Below are positions 33,473-40,827 of a stretch of 55,204 nt of DNA, piece by piece. The notes beneath the pieces were generated by a model. That model was not told the DNA's origin, did not search any database, and saw only the letters and a program-made list of their open reading frames with translations. Source of the stretch: an uncultured Collinsella sp. Its GTDB lineage: Bacteria > Actinomycetota > Coriobacteriia > Coriobacteriales > Coriobacteriaceae. Positions within the stretch are counted from its first letter, which is position 1; each line of letters begins with the position of its first letter. Where the stretch lies: the NCBI GenBank assembly GCA_902470835.1, contig CABRHR010000002.1:1-55204 (forward strand), read 5' to 3'. Both the position numbers and the translations under genes were made by a program.

Positions 33473-34363
33473 CTACAGGGTTCGTCCGAGCCTGAGATCG
33501 AGCTCGGTTGTGGGGCAGGCTGCCTGTTCGTGCGGCTCGCAAGCGCCAAGGGCTCCAAAGCGATGGAGCGTTGCGACGGGCGTGGTGTAGGCGAGCCGCA
33601 GCTGATGCTCGACAGGGGCACATCCGTCATTTTTGTAATGAGCCGCGTAGTACTGCGCGATACTGGCGTTCATCTCGCTGCCATTGCGATGGCGCTCAAA
33701 CTGGCGTCTGCAGGTCTCGATGATCTTTGCTACCGACTTGGGTGCCGTCGCGGGAACAAGGGCGAGATAGCCCTCAAATAGCTCGTTGATGCTCAGGAGG
33801 CACAGCAGGTCGATCAGCGTCCTTATGGCTGCTCCCCCGGCGGAAAAGTGCGCGGTCATGCGGTTATATCGGTCGCGGTCGACGATGGCCGCATGGGGTC
33901 TTGGAGTTTTCTGCCCCGTGGTCCCGGGCTTTTGCCGCGCCTGTGTATTGAGCTCGACGTTGCAGCGCTTGAGGCCGTCCAACGGAAGGAACAGTGCAGT
34001 GCGCAGGGTGTTCCGCTTGCTTTCGAGTTCATGGCGCTCGTCGGGTTCCCATTCGAGCTTGAGTTTCGTTTCGAGCGCCGTAAGCATATGGGCTAGGCAG
34101 CCTACGGTAAGAACGTACGAATCGTTGTCACGTTTTGGGGCATAGGGGTCTGTCAGCTTGCGAATGTCGGGGTCGCCCATGATCTTTGTGCAGCGCTTCA
34201 GCAGTTGAGGGTGGTCGGCCAAGATCGTCGCGAGCGGTAGCGACGCGTAGTTCTTGATGGTCGCGGCGGCAAAGGCGGCGTCATATTCGTTTGCATATGC
34301 CCGCTCAATGCGGGCATCCAGAATGCTTTTCTTATCGCCGTCTTCAGCGTGGTGGTTTGTCAT
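33473..34363 (-). CDS. Unknown helical protein, copy 1 (first gene of the ATPase/ClpP operon)
   Basis: 296 residues, no signal peptide or membrane segment, predicted mostly helical. I recognise no family. Stretches kept in copy 2 are YDAxFAAATIxN, LAHMxTALxTKLxLE, DRxRYNRxTAxF and RTLIDxLxxLSxNxLFxGYxAL. Identity to copy 2 is only about 40%, much lower than for the other two genes, which suggests a fast-evolving recognition part. Start ATG at 34363 (minus) with GGAG 5 nt upstream; the frame continues upstream through the repeat array, which is not conserved as coding. It ends 63 nt before the protease gene. Confidence 0.75.
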   Translation of the reverse strand: MTNHHAEDGDKKSILDARIERAYANEYDAAFAAATIKNYASLPLATILADHPQLLKRCTKIMGDPDIRKLTDPYAPKRDNDSYVLTVGCLAHMLTALETKLKLEWEPDERHELESKRNTLRTALFLPLDGLKRCNVELNTQARQKPGTTGQKTPRPHAAIVDRDRYNRMTAHFSAGGAAIRTLIDLLCLLSINELFEGYLALVPATAPKSVAKIIETCRRQFERHRNGSEMNASIAQYYAAHYKNDGCAPVEHQLRLAYTTPVATLHRFGALGACEPHEQAACPTTELDLRLGRTL

Positions 34364-34379
34364 AGCTTCTCCAATCGGT

Positions 34380-34448
34380 TGATGTTCGTGCTGTTTGTTG
34401 ATGTGTTGGTTGTCGTGAGTGATGTGCTTGCCGTGGGTGATGTGCTGA
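34380..34448 (-). promoter_or_regulatory. Four-repeat array upstream of copy 1
   Basis: Direct repeats of TGATGTG(C/T)T begin at 34380 (variant TGATGTTCG), 34399, 34420 and 34438, i.e. spacings of 19, 21 and 18 bp. The array starts 17 bp before the first gene of the operon. The spacings are not multiples of three, so it is not a coding repeat. The same spacing occurs in copy 2. Probable binding sites for a regulator on one face of the DNA, or a repeat in the mRNA leader. Confidence 0.75.
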
Positions 34449-34826
34449 CGTTGGGGTGCTATGCGGTTTTCAATGAGCCCGTGAGGCAGTTGCTGCAGGG
34501 GCGGGATGGAACGGCCCATGCAAGGTGGAAGGCATCGTGCTCAAAATCGAGACAGCAATGCCCTGGGTGCCTCACATGTGGCAGTTACCTCATTAAGTTG
34601 TCATTGCGTTTGGGGTTGTACTTTGCCGATCTTCCTTCTCTTACACGCTAAAACTCAAACTTCATATGCTCGATCTACTTAAAACCGCAACGGCGGTCTT
34701 TTATCAACTTATATGTCGGAACGCGTCTTTGCAAGTACTTTTTTGCGTTTGTTTCAAATGGGGTGGTTTTGCAACCGTCACGCGCCACGCTATGCGAACG
34801 TGCCCCGGCTCGGATAAGATGGCGCG
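34449..34826. other. Intergenic region of duplication unit 1
   Basis: No gene found. It shares with 37898-38206 the words TTGGGGTGCTATG, ATTAAGTTGTC, GCCGATCTTCCTTCTCTTACA and the promoter-like CGGCTCGGATAAGATGG (34806-34822), the counterpart of the segment before the HAD gene at 38240. It probably holds the leftward operon promoter. Confidence 0.7.
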
Positions 34827-34856
34827 ATCGAGTTCTACCGCGCTCACCGCAAGTAG
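34827..34856 (+). pseudogene. Remnant of the pgi 3' end
   Basis: Ten in-frame codons encode IEFYRAHRK and a TAG stop, identical in protein to the end of pgi (31324-31353) with silent differences. The sequence then continues with similarity to the pgi downstream region. It marks the breakpoint of the tandem duplication. Confidence 0.92.
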
Positions 34857-34887
34857 TCTTTGTTGCTGAGATAGGTCATGGCCGAAA

Positions 34888-34922
34888 GGGGCCCGTATCC
34901 GTTGGGATACGGGCCCCTTTTC
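34888..34922 (+). terminator. Duplicated pgi terminator
   Basis: GGGGCCCGTATCC (34888-34900) pairs with GGATACGGGCCCC (34905-34917), then TTTT. The stem equals that at 31387 except for bases that keep pairing (GTATCC/GGATAC versus GTATCC/GGATGC), so the hairpin is perfect here. Confidence 0.9.
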
Positions 34923-34958
34923 TGTTGTCGGTCGGATACGATGGGTCGCGCAACGTCG

Positions 34959-36254
34959 TTAGCGGTCGAATTCGACCTGGGCGCTTTGGGCTTCGGGGAG
35001 CTCTGTGTAGAGCGGGTGGTCCTCGAGCCTAAAGCGCTCGACCTGCTGGGGAGCGCGGCCGCGGACGAACAGCCAAGAGCGGTCGACGGGCGTTGCCATG
35101 AGCGTACTGGGCAGCACGTCGGCACGCTCGGAAAAGACGCGGGCGCTTTCGGGGTCCTGAAAGGCTAGTACGAGCTGCGTGTCGCAGTTGCCCATGATGG
35201 AGCGAGCGCGCGCCTCGCCATAGAGCGCATCGAGCTGGTTTGTTGACTGCAGCAATAGGGTTGCCCAGATCTTGCGGCTGCGGATGATGGACAGAACGTT
35301 ATCGATTTGCGGCATCTGCAGGTTAGCAAAGTCGTCGAGCATAAATCGAACCGGTATCGCAAGGCGACCGTCGGGCTGCGCGTCGGCGTAGCGGATGAGT
35401 CCCGCGAAGGCCTGCGTTACAAACAGGTTGGTGAGCGGATCGAGGCTACGGTCGAGATCGCTGACGGTGACGAAGAGCGCTCGACGCTCGCATCCCAGAG
35501 CCGCGAAATCGATCTGATTCGCATCGGTGTACAGACGGCGTGCACCATCAAAGCCCAGGCACATGACCTTTTCGGCAAGGATGCCCATGATGCTCGCATG
35601 CATCTTTTCGGCCGTGATGGTGGGGGAGTAGCGCCGCCAGAGTGAGAGCGCGTAGCTTGTGGGGTCGGTGGTCTGCAGGTCGTCGAAGAGGCGTGCTGTA
35701 GCGCGGTCCTGGAGATGTTCGCAAAGGTCGATCACCGATGAAAACGTCTGCTCCTCCACGGGCAGCTGTTCACACACATAGGCGATCAGGCAGGAAAGCA
35801 GGTTGGCTGCCGCATGGTCCCAAAACGGCTGGGTTTGGTCCTCGACGGGACAGATGGCCTTGGCAACCGAGATGATGTCCTGCTGGTTGGGCTTGCCGTC
35901 TTTGGTGCGGCGGATGTGGTTGAGCGGGTTGTAGCCACACTGCTCGACGTCCTTGGGCATGGTGACCGTATCGTCAAGATCGGCAAAGTTGAGGCGCTGT
36001 ACACGATAGCCGTGTGCGGCAAGCGCGGGTCCGACTTCGCGGCAGAGTGTTCCCTTGGTATCGAGCACGATATAGCTTGCATTCATCTGCAGCAGGTTGG
36101 GCTTAAGAACGTTGCGGGTCTTGCCGGCGCCCGAAGGCCCGATTACGAGCATATTGTTGTTGAGGCCCGTTCGACGCGTATCACACGAGAGTGTGTGGGC
36201 TTGCGCAAGGATGGTGGGGGCCGGGGCGTGCAGGGCTGCGTTGAGGTTAGACAT
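34959..36254 (-). CDS. Soluble VirD4/TraG-like ATPase, copy 2
   Basis: 431 residues, about 80% identical to copy 1 by eye. Walker A GPSGAGKT, Walker B VRFMLDDFAN (again Asp-Asp) and STNQLDALYGEARARS are unchanged. The first 25 residues and the last 10 differ most. It again lacks membrane segments and overlaps the ClpP-like gene by 8 nt. AAGGAGACCGCCC precedes the start. Confidence 0.88.
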   Translation of the reverse strand: MSNLNAALHAPAPTILAQAHTLSCDTRRTGLNNNMLVIGPSGAGKTRNVLKPNLLQMNASYIVLDTKGTLCREVGPALAAHGYRVQRLNFADLDDTVTMPKDVEQCGYNPLNHIRRTKDGKPNQQDIISVAKAICPVEDQTQPFWDHAAANLLSCLIAYVCEQLPVEEQTFSSVIDLCEHLQDRATARLFDDLQTTDPTSYALSLWRRYSPTITAEKMHASIMGILAEKVMCLGFDGARRLYTDANQIDFAALGCERRALFVTVSDLDRSLDPLTNLFVTQAFAGLIRYADAQPDGRLAIPVRFMLDDFANLQMPQIDNVLSIIRSRKIWATLLLQSTNQLDALYGEARARSIMGNCDTQLVLAFQDPESARVFSERADVLPSTLMATPVDRSWLFVRGRAPQQVERFRLEDHPLYTELPEAQSAQVEFDR

Positions 36255-36864
36255 GGGCGGTCTCCTTGGTCGAGGTGAGGATGCCGTGGGCAAAGCCGAG
36301 CTCGACGGCGCGCTCGGCCGAAAGATTTGTGTCCTTTGCCGTGAGCGTCTGTACGCGCTTGGCCGAAAGGCCGCTGCGATCAGACAGGATTTGCGTCAGG
36401 GTTTTGCGGGTCTGCATGAGACGCCGGCTTGTCTCCTGGAGTGCTAGGGCCGAGCCTCCGGCCCCTTGCGGGATGAGCGGGTCGTGAATCATGAGTTCTG
36501 CATGAGGCGCCATGCGGCGCTCGTCGCCACCCATAAAGATGATGGCGCCCATAGAGGCCGCAAACTCCAGACAGACGGTGTGGATGGGGCACGGCGAGAG
36601 GCGCATGGTGTCGTAGATGGCGAGGCCGGCGCGCACATTGCCGCCGGGGCTGGCGACAAAGACGGTGACGGGGGCGGTGGGGTCGGCGGCTTCGAGTAGG
36701 CGGATCTGCTGGCACAGGTCATGCGCCATCGCGCTGTTGATGTCTCCCACGACGGAAAGCTCACGACGGGCGAGCATCTCGCCGTAAACGGAGGTTAGCG
36801 TGACGCCGCGGGCCGATTCGCGCATCGTGAGTGGGCTGATGACAGGGGTCTTAGTGGTGTCCAT
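36247..36864 (-). CDS. ClpP-like serine protease, copy 2
   Basis: 205 residues, about 82% identical to copy 1 (36 differences by my count). Triad kept: FAASMGAIIF (Ser), AELMIHDPL (His), TAKDTNLSAERA (Asp). The oxyanion loop here is the more standard SPGGNVRAG. The block from AASMG to TQILSDRSGL is almost identical between copies. Start at 36864 (minus) behind AGGAACCTTC. It lies 55 nt after the unknown gene. Confidence 0.93.
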   Translation of the reverse strand: MDTTKTPVISPLTMRESARGVTLTSVYGEMLARRELSVVGDINSAMAHDLCQQIRLLEAADPTAPVTVFVASPGGNVRAGLAIYDTMRLSPCPIHTVCLEFAASMGAIIFMGGDERRMAPHAELMIHDPLIPQGAGGSALALQETSRRLMQTRKTLTQILSDRSGLSAKRVQTLTAKDTNLSAERAVELGFAHGILTSTKETAHV

Positions 36865-36919
36865 GAAGGTTCCTTTCTTAACGTAGGACGAGGTTCTATT
36901 AGGGTTGGTGAAGCTGGCG

Positions 36920-37813
36920 CTAAAGCTCAAAGGCTCGCTCGAGTCTGCGCTCAAGCTCCGTTGTGACTTTGCGGTCGGCGGCTTTTGCCAGTGACTCGTC
37001 GAATGCGCCCAATCGCATCAGTGTGGCAATGGGCGCGGTGTAGACGAGACGCAGCTGGCGTTCGAGAACGTCGGGAAGCTCGTTGGGGTCATAGCGCTTC
37101 TGGTAGAAGTGGACGATGCCTTGGCTCATCTCCCAATCGTCGCGGTAACGCTTGAACTGTCGCTGTTGGATATCGATAATCCGGATCGTTTGGGCGCGAA
37201 GGCCAGCGGGCGCCAGTGCCCGGTAGCCGTCGAAGAGACGATTAAGGCTGAGTATGCGGAGCATGTCGATCAGGGTGCGCACCGTTGTCGGGCCGGCTTG
37301 AAACCGGGCAGTTGCGCGGTTGTAGCGTTCGCGGTCGAGCACCATGATGCCCGGCGGGCCCTGCATGTCATCTTGCCCGCAGGTTGCCTGCTGATGCCGT
37401 GCCTCCAGGGCGTTGAGGCCCATGGCGAGGTCATGGATGGGAAAGGTCAGGGCGTTCTGCAGGTCGTATCGATGATCCATCAATGTCATCCGCGTCTCAT
37501 CGTCCATCTCGAGCCGAAGCTTAGTGTCGAGTGCGGTAACCATATGCGCCAGATGGCCCATGGTATACGGGCCGTCGGTCTTGCCGTGGGGTCCGAGATA
37601 AGGATCGGTCAACTCGTGGATGGCCGGATCGTCCATGGTCTCGACGCAGCGATTCGCCGAAAACTCATGGTTGCTCAGAGCCTCGTCGATGGGCAGCAAG
37701 GCGAAGTTCGCAATCGTGGCGGCGGCGAAGCTGGCGTCGTAGCCGCCGTGCAGGGCGCGGTCGATGCGAGTCTGGAGAACGGTGCCGGCGGTTTGGGGAC
37801 GGGTGGTGTTCAT
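36920..37813 (-). CDS. Unknown helical protein, copy 2
   Basis: 297 residues, homologous to the gene at 33473 with about 40% identity. Mostly helical, no membrane segment. Conserved core: GYDASFAAATIANF, LAHMVTALDTKLRLE, LDRERYNRATARF, RTLIDMLRILSLNRLFDGY, ERQLRLVYTAPIATLMRLGAF. No family recognised. It starts at ATG 37813 (minus), 16 bp from the repeat array. Confidence 0.78.
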   Translation of the reverse strand: MNTTRPQTAGTVLQTRIDRALHGGYDASFAAATIANFALLPIDEALSNHEFSANRCVETMDDPAIHELTDPYLGPHGKTDGPYTMGHLAHMVTALDTKLRLEMDDETRMTLMDHRYDLQNALTFPIHDLAMGLNALEARHQQATCGQDDMQGPPGIMVLDRERYNRATARFQAGPTTVRTLIDMLRILSLNRLFDGYRALAPAGLRAQTIRIIDIQQRQFKRYRDDWEMSQGIVHFYQKRYDPNELPDVLERQLRLVYTAPIATLMRLGAFDESLAKAADRKVTTELERRLERAFEL

Positions 37814-37828
37814 GGCGGTTCCAATCTG

Positions 37829-37897
37829 TGATGTGCTTGCTTGCGAGTGATGTGCTGGGTGTCGTTGGTGATGTGCTTGCGGTTCTTGATGTGCTGG
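37829..37897 (-). promoter_or_regulatory. Four-repeat array upstream of copy 2
   Basis: TGATGTGCTTG or TGATGTGCTGG begins at 37829, 37848, 37869 and 37887: spacings 19, 21 and 18 bp, exactly as in copy 1, although the bases between have changed. This points to selection on the repeats and their spacing. Confidence 0.8.
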
Positions 37898-38239
37898 ATT
37901 GGGTGCTATGGGGCCAATATGCTCGAAGGACGTTTGCCGGGTGATGGGCGTGCTCCGTGCTTAGACGGAACAGCTGACGTCAACGAGCGCCTTGGGCGGT
38001 CTTGCTCCGCTATTTAGTTGTCGATAAAAGATGCTTGGTGTTCATATGCCGATCTTCCTTCTCTTACATGCTGAAAACTGAAACTGAATATGCTCGACCA
38101 AATGGTGACCAACGTTGCGGTCATTTTTAACTTAATCAGGCTCCAGCGATTTGGCAAGTATCTTTTTCAAAAATGTTCTTCGGGGGATGCTCGGCTCGGA
38201 TATGATGGTGCGCGACAAACTCAACGCAGGGAGGCATAT
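37898..38239. other. Intergenic region of duplication unit 2 and HAD promoter
   Basis: No gene of credible length. It holds the blocks shared with 34449-34826 and, at its right end, CTCGGATATGATGG with TATGAT (38201-38206) as a possible -10 for the HAD gene at 38240. Confidence 0.6.
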
Positions 38240-39082
38240 ATGGCAATCAAGGCCATTGCAATGGATATCGACGGTACGCTCACCAACGACCAGAAGGTGA
38301 TCAGCCCGCGCACGCGCGAGAAACTGCTCGCGGCGCAGGAGTCGGGCATCAAGCTCATCTTGGCTTCGGGCCGTCCCGCATGGGGGCTTCATGCTCTGGC
38401 GCAGGAGCTCGATCTTCAGAACCACGATGGCCTGCTGGTGGCTTTTAATGGTGCGCACGTGGTCGATGCTCAGACCGACGAGGTGCTGTTTGACCAGGCT
38501 ATGCCGGTCGACGAGCTGCACCGTCTGCTCGACCACCTGCGCAACTTTGACGTGATTCCCATGATCTCGCTCGGTCGCGACCTGCATGTCGTGGACTCGT
38601 ATCGTTGCATGATCACGTTGCCGGACGGTTCGCAGAAGAACATCGTCAAGTATGAGCGCGACGCGTGCGATCTTAAGATTCGCGAGGTCGAGAGCCTTCA
38701 TGAAGTCGCGGATGCTTACCCCGTAGACAAACTGCTCACCGCGGGCGATCCGGCCTATCTGCAGGCGCATCACGAGGAGATGTACGCGCCCTTTACCGAG
38801 ACGCTTTCGGGCATGTTCACGGCCGATTGGTACTTTGAGTTTACGGCGCCCGGTATCGATAAGGCCCGCGCGCTGCAGGGCGCTCTGCCCAAGCTGGGTA
38901 TCGATGCCAGTGAGGTCGTTTCGTTTGGCGACGGTCAGAACGATAAGTCCATGATCGAGTGGGCCGGCACCGGTGTCGCCATGGGCAACGCCGTCGATGA
39001 GGTCAAGGCCGTGGCCCAGATGGTGACCGCCGATAACAACGAAGACGGCATCGCGGTGGCACTCGATAGGCTGCTGGGTTAG
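38240..39082 (+). CDS. Cof-type HAD phosphatase
   Basis: 280 residues. Motif I AMDIDGTLTND, motif II LILASGRPAW, lysine in GIDKARALQGAL, motif IV SFGDGQNDKSMIEWAG. A cytoplasmic sugar-phosphate phosphatase of unknown substrate; a different subfamily from the one at 8815. AGGGAGG lies 6 nt before the ATG. Confidence 0.92.
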   Translation: MAIKAIAMDIDGTLTNDQKVISPRTREKLLAAQESGIKLILASGRPAWGLHALAQELDLQNHDGLLVAFNGAHVVDAQTDEVLFDQAMPVDELHRLLDHLRNFDVIPMISLGRDLHVVDSYRCMITLPDGSQKNIVKYERDACDLKIREVESLHEVADAYPVDKLLTAGDPAYLQAHHEEMYAPFTETLSGMFTADWYFEFTAPGIDKARALQGALPKLGIDASEVVSFGDGQNDKSMIEWAGTGVAMGNAVDEVKAVAQMVTADNNEDGIAVALDRLLG

Positions 39083-39145
39083 AATCGCCGATAGTGCATG
39101 GTTCGGGCGTCCGCTTGCGGGCGCCTTTTTGTTAGGGAGGGTGCC

Positions 39146-39805
39146 GTGTCCGCATTTCCGTTCGACGCCGTTATCTTTGACATGGACGGTGTCATCGTCG
39201 ATACCGAGTATTATTACCTGGGGGAGACCGCTGCGTTTGCCAAAGAGCTTGGGCTGAACCTGACCCAAGAGGAGTTGAACGGGCAGGTTGGTACCTCGCA
39301 CCAGTTCTTCTTGCATATGCTGGTCGATTGGTTTGAGCGCGCCGGAAAGGGACACTTTACCGGCGAGGAGGCGCTGGCCCGCTGGGATGAGTGGGCGCAT
39401 AAACGCCCGCGCGATTATCAGACCTTGATCAATCCGGGCGCCGTGGAGACGATTCGCGAGCTCCCGCGTCGCGGCGTTCGCGTGGCGCTGGCCAGTTCGT
39501 CTCCCATGGACAGCATCGAGGAAGTGCTCGATGCGTGCGGCCTGTCGGATGCCTTTGAGTACGTGGTGAGCGGCGAGCAGTTTAAGGAGAGCAAGCCCGA
39601 ACCCGATATTTACCTGCATGCGCTGGATCTGCTGGGATTGCCTGCGGACCGTTGCTGCTGCGTCGAGGACTCCGTCCCTGGCATCACTGCCGGCAAGCGA
39701 GCGGGTCTGACGGTGATCGCCAAGCGCGAGGAGCGCTTCGGCTTTAGCCAGGATGCCGCTGACAAGATCATCGACCAGCTGCCGGAGCTGCTGGAGCTTG
39801 CGTAG
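39146..39805 (+). CDS. HAD hydrolase, beta-phosphoglucomutase-like
   Basis: 219 residues. Motif I IFDMDGVIVDTE, motif II LASSSPMDS, lysine ESKPEPDIY and motif IV CVEDSVPGITAG match the phosphoglucomutase/phosphatase subclass with C1 cap. I use the GTG at 39146, 5 nt behind AGGGAGG. Mutase versus phosphatase activity cannot be decided. Confidence 0.9.
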   Translation: MSAFPFDAVIFDMDGVIVDTEYYYLGETAAFAKELGLNLTQEELNGQVGTSHQFFLHMLVDWFERAGKGHFTGEEALARWDEWAHKRPRDYQTLINPGAVETIRELPRRGVRVALASSSPMDSIEEVLDACGLSDAFEYVVSGEQFKESKPEPDIYLHALDLLGLPADRCCCVEDSVPGITAGKRAGLTVIAKREERFGFSQDAADKIIDQLPELLELA

Positions 39806-39863
39806 GACTGGCGATGCGTAATCCGCACCGATTATTGATTCCATATTTGCTAGGGGAGGGCAA

Positions 39864-40607
39864 ATGCCATCGACTGAAGGGCTGACCGACGGAAAAGCGG
39901 CAATCCCGCTATATCAACAGGTTATCGATATCATCAAAAATGACATCAATTCTGGTACCTATAAGGCGGGCGCTCGGATACCGAATGAATTCGAATTGGC
40001 CGAAAGCTACAAAGTTGGTCGCGTTACCGTTCGGCGGGCCATTGAGGAGCTCGTGCAGCAGGGCTACCTAACCAAGCAGCAGGGGAGGGGCACGTTTGTA
40101 AACGCCCCCAAGCTCAAGCGTAAAATCCGCCAGAAGGACGACGTTCAGAGTTTTTCGGACGCCTGCCGCGTCAACGAGATGGAGCCCGGGGCGCGTATTG
40201 TCTCAAGAAAAGTGTTGCCGGCCGATGCTACCGAAGCGCAGTTTTTTGGCGTTCCCGCTGGGTCGGAGCTGATCTGCATCGAACGCGTGCGCACCGCCGA
40301 TGGCATCCCCGTGATGCTCGAGAACAACACGTACGTTTATGAAGACAACGCCTTTTTGGCGAAGGCGGACCTTACCGATCAATCAATTTTCGAGGTCGTG
40401 CGCGAACAGACGGGTCGCGGGCCTGCTCGCACCGAGCCGTGCACGCTTGAGATCGCGTGTGCGTCACCCGAAGTCGCCCGGCTGCTGTCCGTTCCCACGG
40501 GAGAGCCTCTGTTTTATATGGAGGCATATTTCTATGACGAGCAGCAGCGGCCGTTTATCATCGGCCGACAGCGGATTGTAGGATCGCGCTACGTTTTTGA
40601 TATTTAG
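39864..40607 (+). CDS. GntR/HutC-family regulator with UTRA domain
   Basis: 247 residues. N-terminal winged helix PLYQQVIDIIKNDINSGTY and VGRVTVRRAIEELVQQGYL; C-terminal UTRA effector domain (GSELICIERVRTADGIPV, FYMEAYFYDE). A strong terminator follows, then the promoter of the transporter/deglycase operon with a palindromic operator, so it very likely controls that operon in response to a sugar-phosphate intermediate. Confidence 0.93.
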   Translation: MPSTEGLTDGKAAIPLYQQVIDIIKNDINSGTYKAGARIPNEFELAESYKVGRVTVRRAIEELVQQGYLTKQQGRGTFVNAPKLKRKIRQKDDVQSFSDACRVNEMEPGARIVSRKVLPADATEAQFFGVPAGSELICIERVRTADGIPVMLENNTYVYEDNAFLAKADLTDQSIFEVVREQTGRGPARTEPCTLEIACASPEVARLLSVPTGEPLFYMEAYFYDEQQRPFIIGRQRIVGSRYVFDI

Positions 40608-40623
40608 GACGTTGATCAAGAGA

Positions 40624-40659
40624 ACGCCCGGCAGGCTAAATTGCCTGCCGGGCGTTTTT
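40624..40659 (+). terminator. Terminator of the GntR gene
   Basis: ACGCCCGGCAGGC (40624-40636) pairs perfectly with 40643-40655; 6-nt loop, then TTTT. Confidence 0.93.
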
Positions 40660-40674
40660 GCCGTTCGCCGCCGT

Positions 40675-40768
40675 TGAACGACCGTTCACCCGAGTCCTCG
40701 TAATCTGTCCGAAATATCCTTGAAGTGCTAAAAACACGCTGATAATCTATAGAACGTCATAGGACGTT
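40675..40768 (+). promoter_or_regulatory. Promoter and GntR operators of the catabolic operon
   Basis: Promoter TTGAAG (40720-40725), 17 bp, TAATCT (40743-40748). The perfect palindrome AACGTC-ATAG-GACGTT (40753-40768) covers the expected start of transcription. A second palindrome TGAACG-AC-CGTTCA lies at 40675-40688 upstream. Both contain AACG/CGTT half sites, as expected for the regulator encoded just upstream. Confidence 0.75.
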
Positions 40769-40827
40769 TGCATTGCGCGAACGTTAAAGCGAGACACGAT
40801 AAGGTCTCGGGTTCTTTGGAGGTATCT

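Larger units (their letters stand above)
31327..38206. repeat. Tandem duplication of a 3.4-kb unit
   Basis: Unit 1 runs from the pgi tail (31327) to about 34826 and unit 2 from 34827 to about 38206. Each contains, left to right, the pgi tail, the pgi terminator, an ATPase gene, a ClpP-like gene, an unknown gene, a four-repeat array, a shared block GCCGATCTTCCTTCTCTTAC (34624 and 38045 regions) and a CGGCTCGGATAAGATGG-like promoter segment. The join at 34820-34830 fuses that promoter segment to the pgi tail. The two units are diverged, so the event is old. Confidence 0.9.

Noticed and set aside
38040..38080. Minus-strand mini-frame MNTKHLLSTTK behind AGAAGGA in the second duplication unit
   Set aside because: The start codon is absent in the first unit, so there is no sign of selection for the peptide.
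31495..38206. Integrated conjugative element
   Set aside because: Only an ATPase resembles a transfer protein; there is no relaxase, VirB4-like ATPase, integrase, attachment site or tRNA boundary, and the borders are explained by tandem duplication.
38132..39844. 570-codon minus frame across two HAD genes
   Set aside because: Both HAD genes are clear on the plus strand; this is a shadow.
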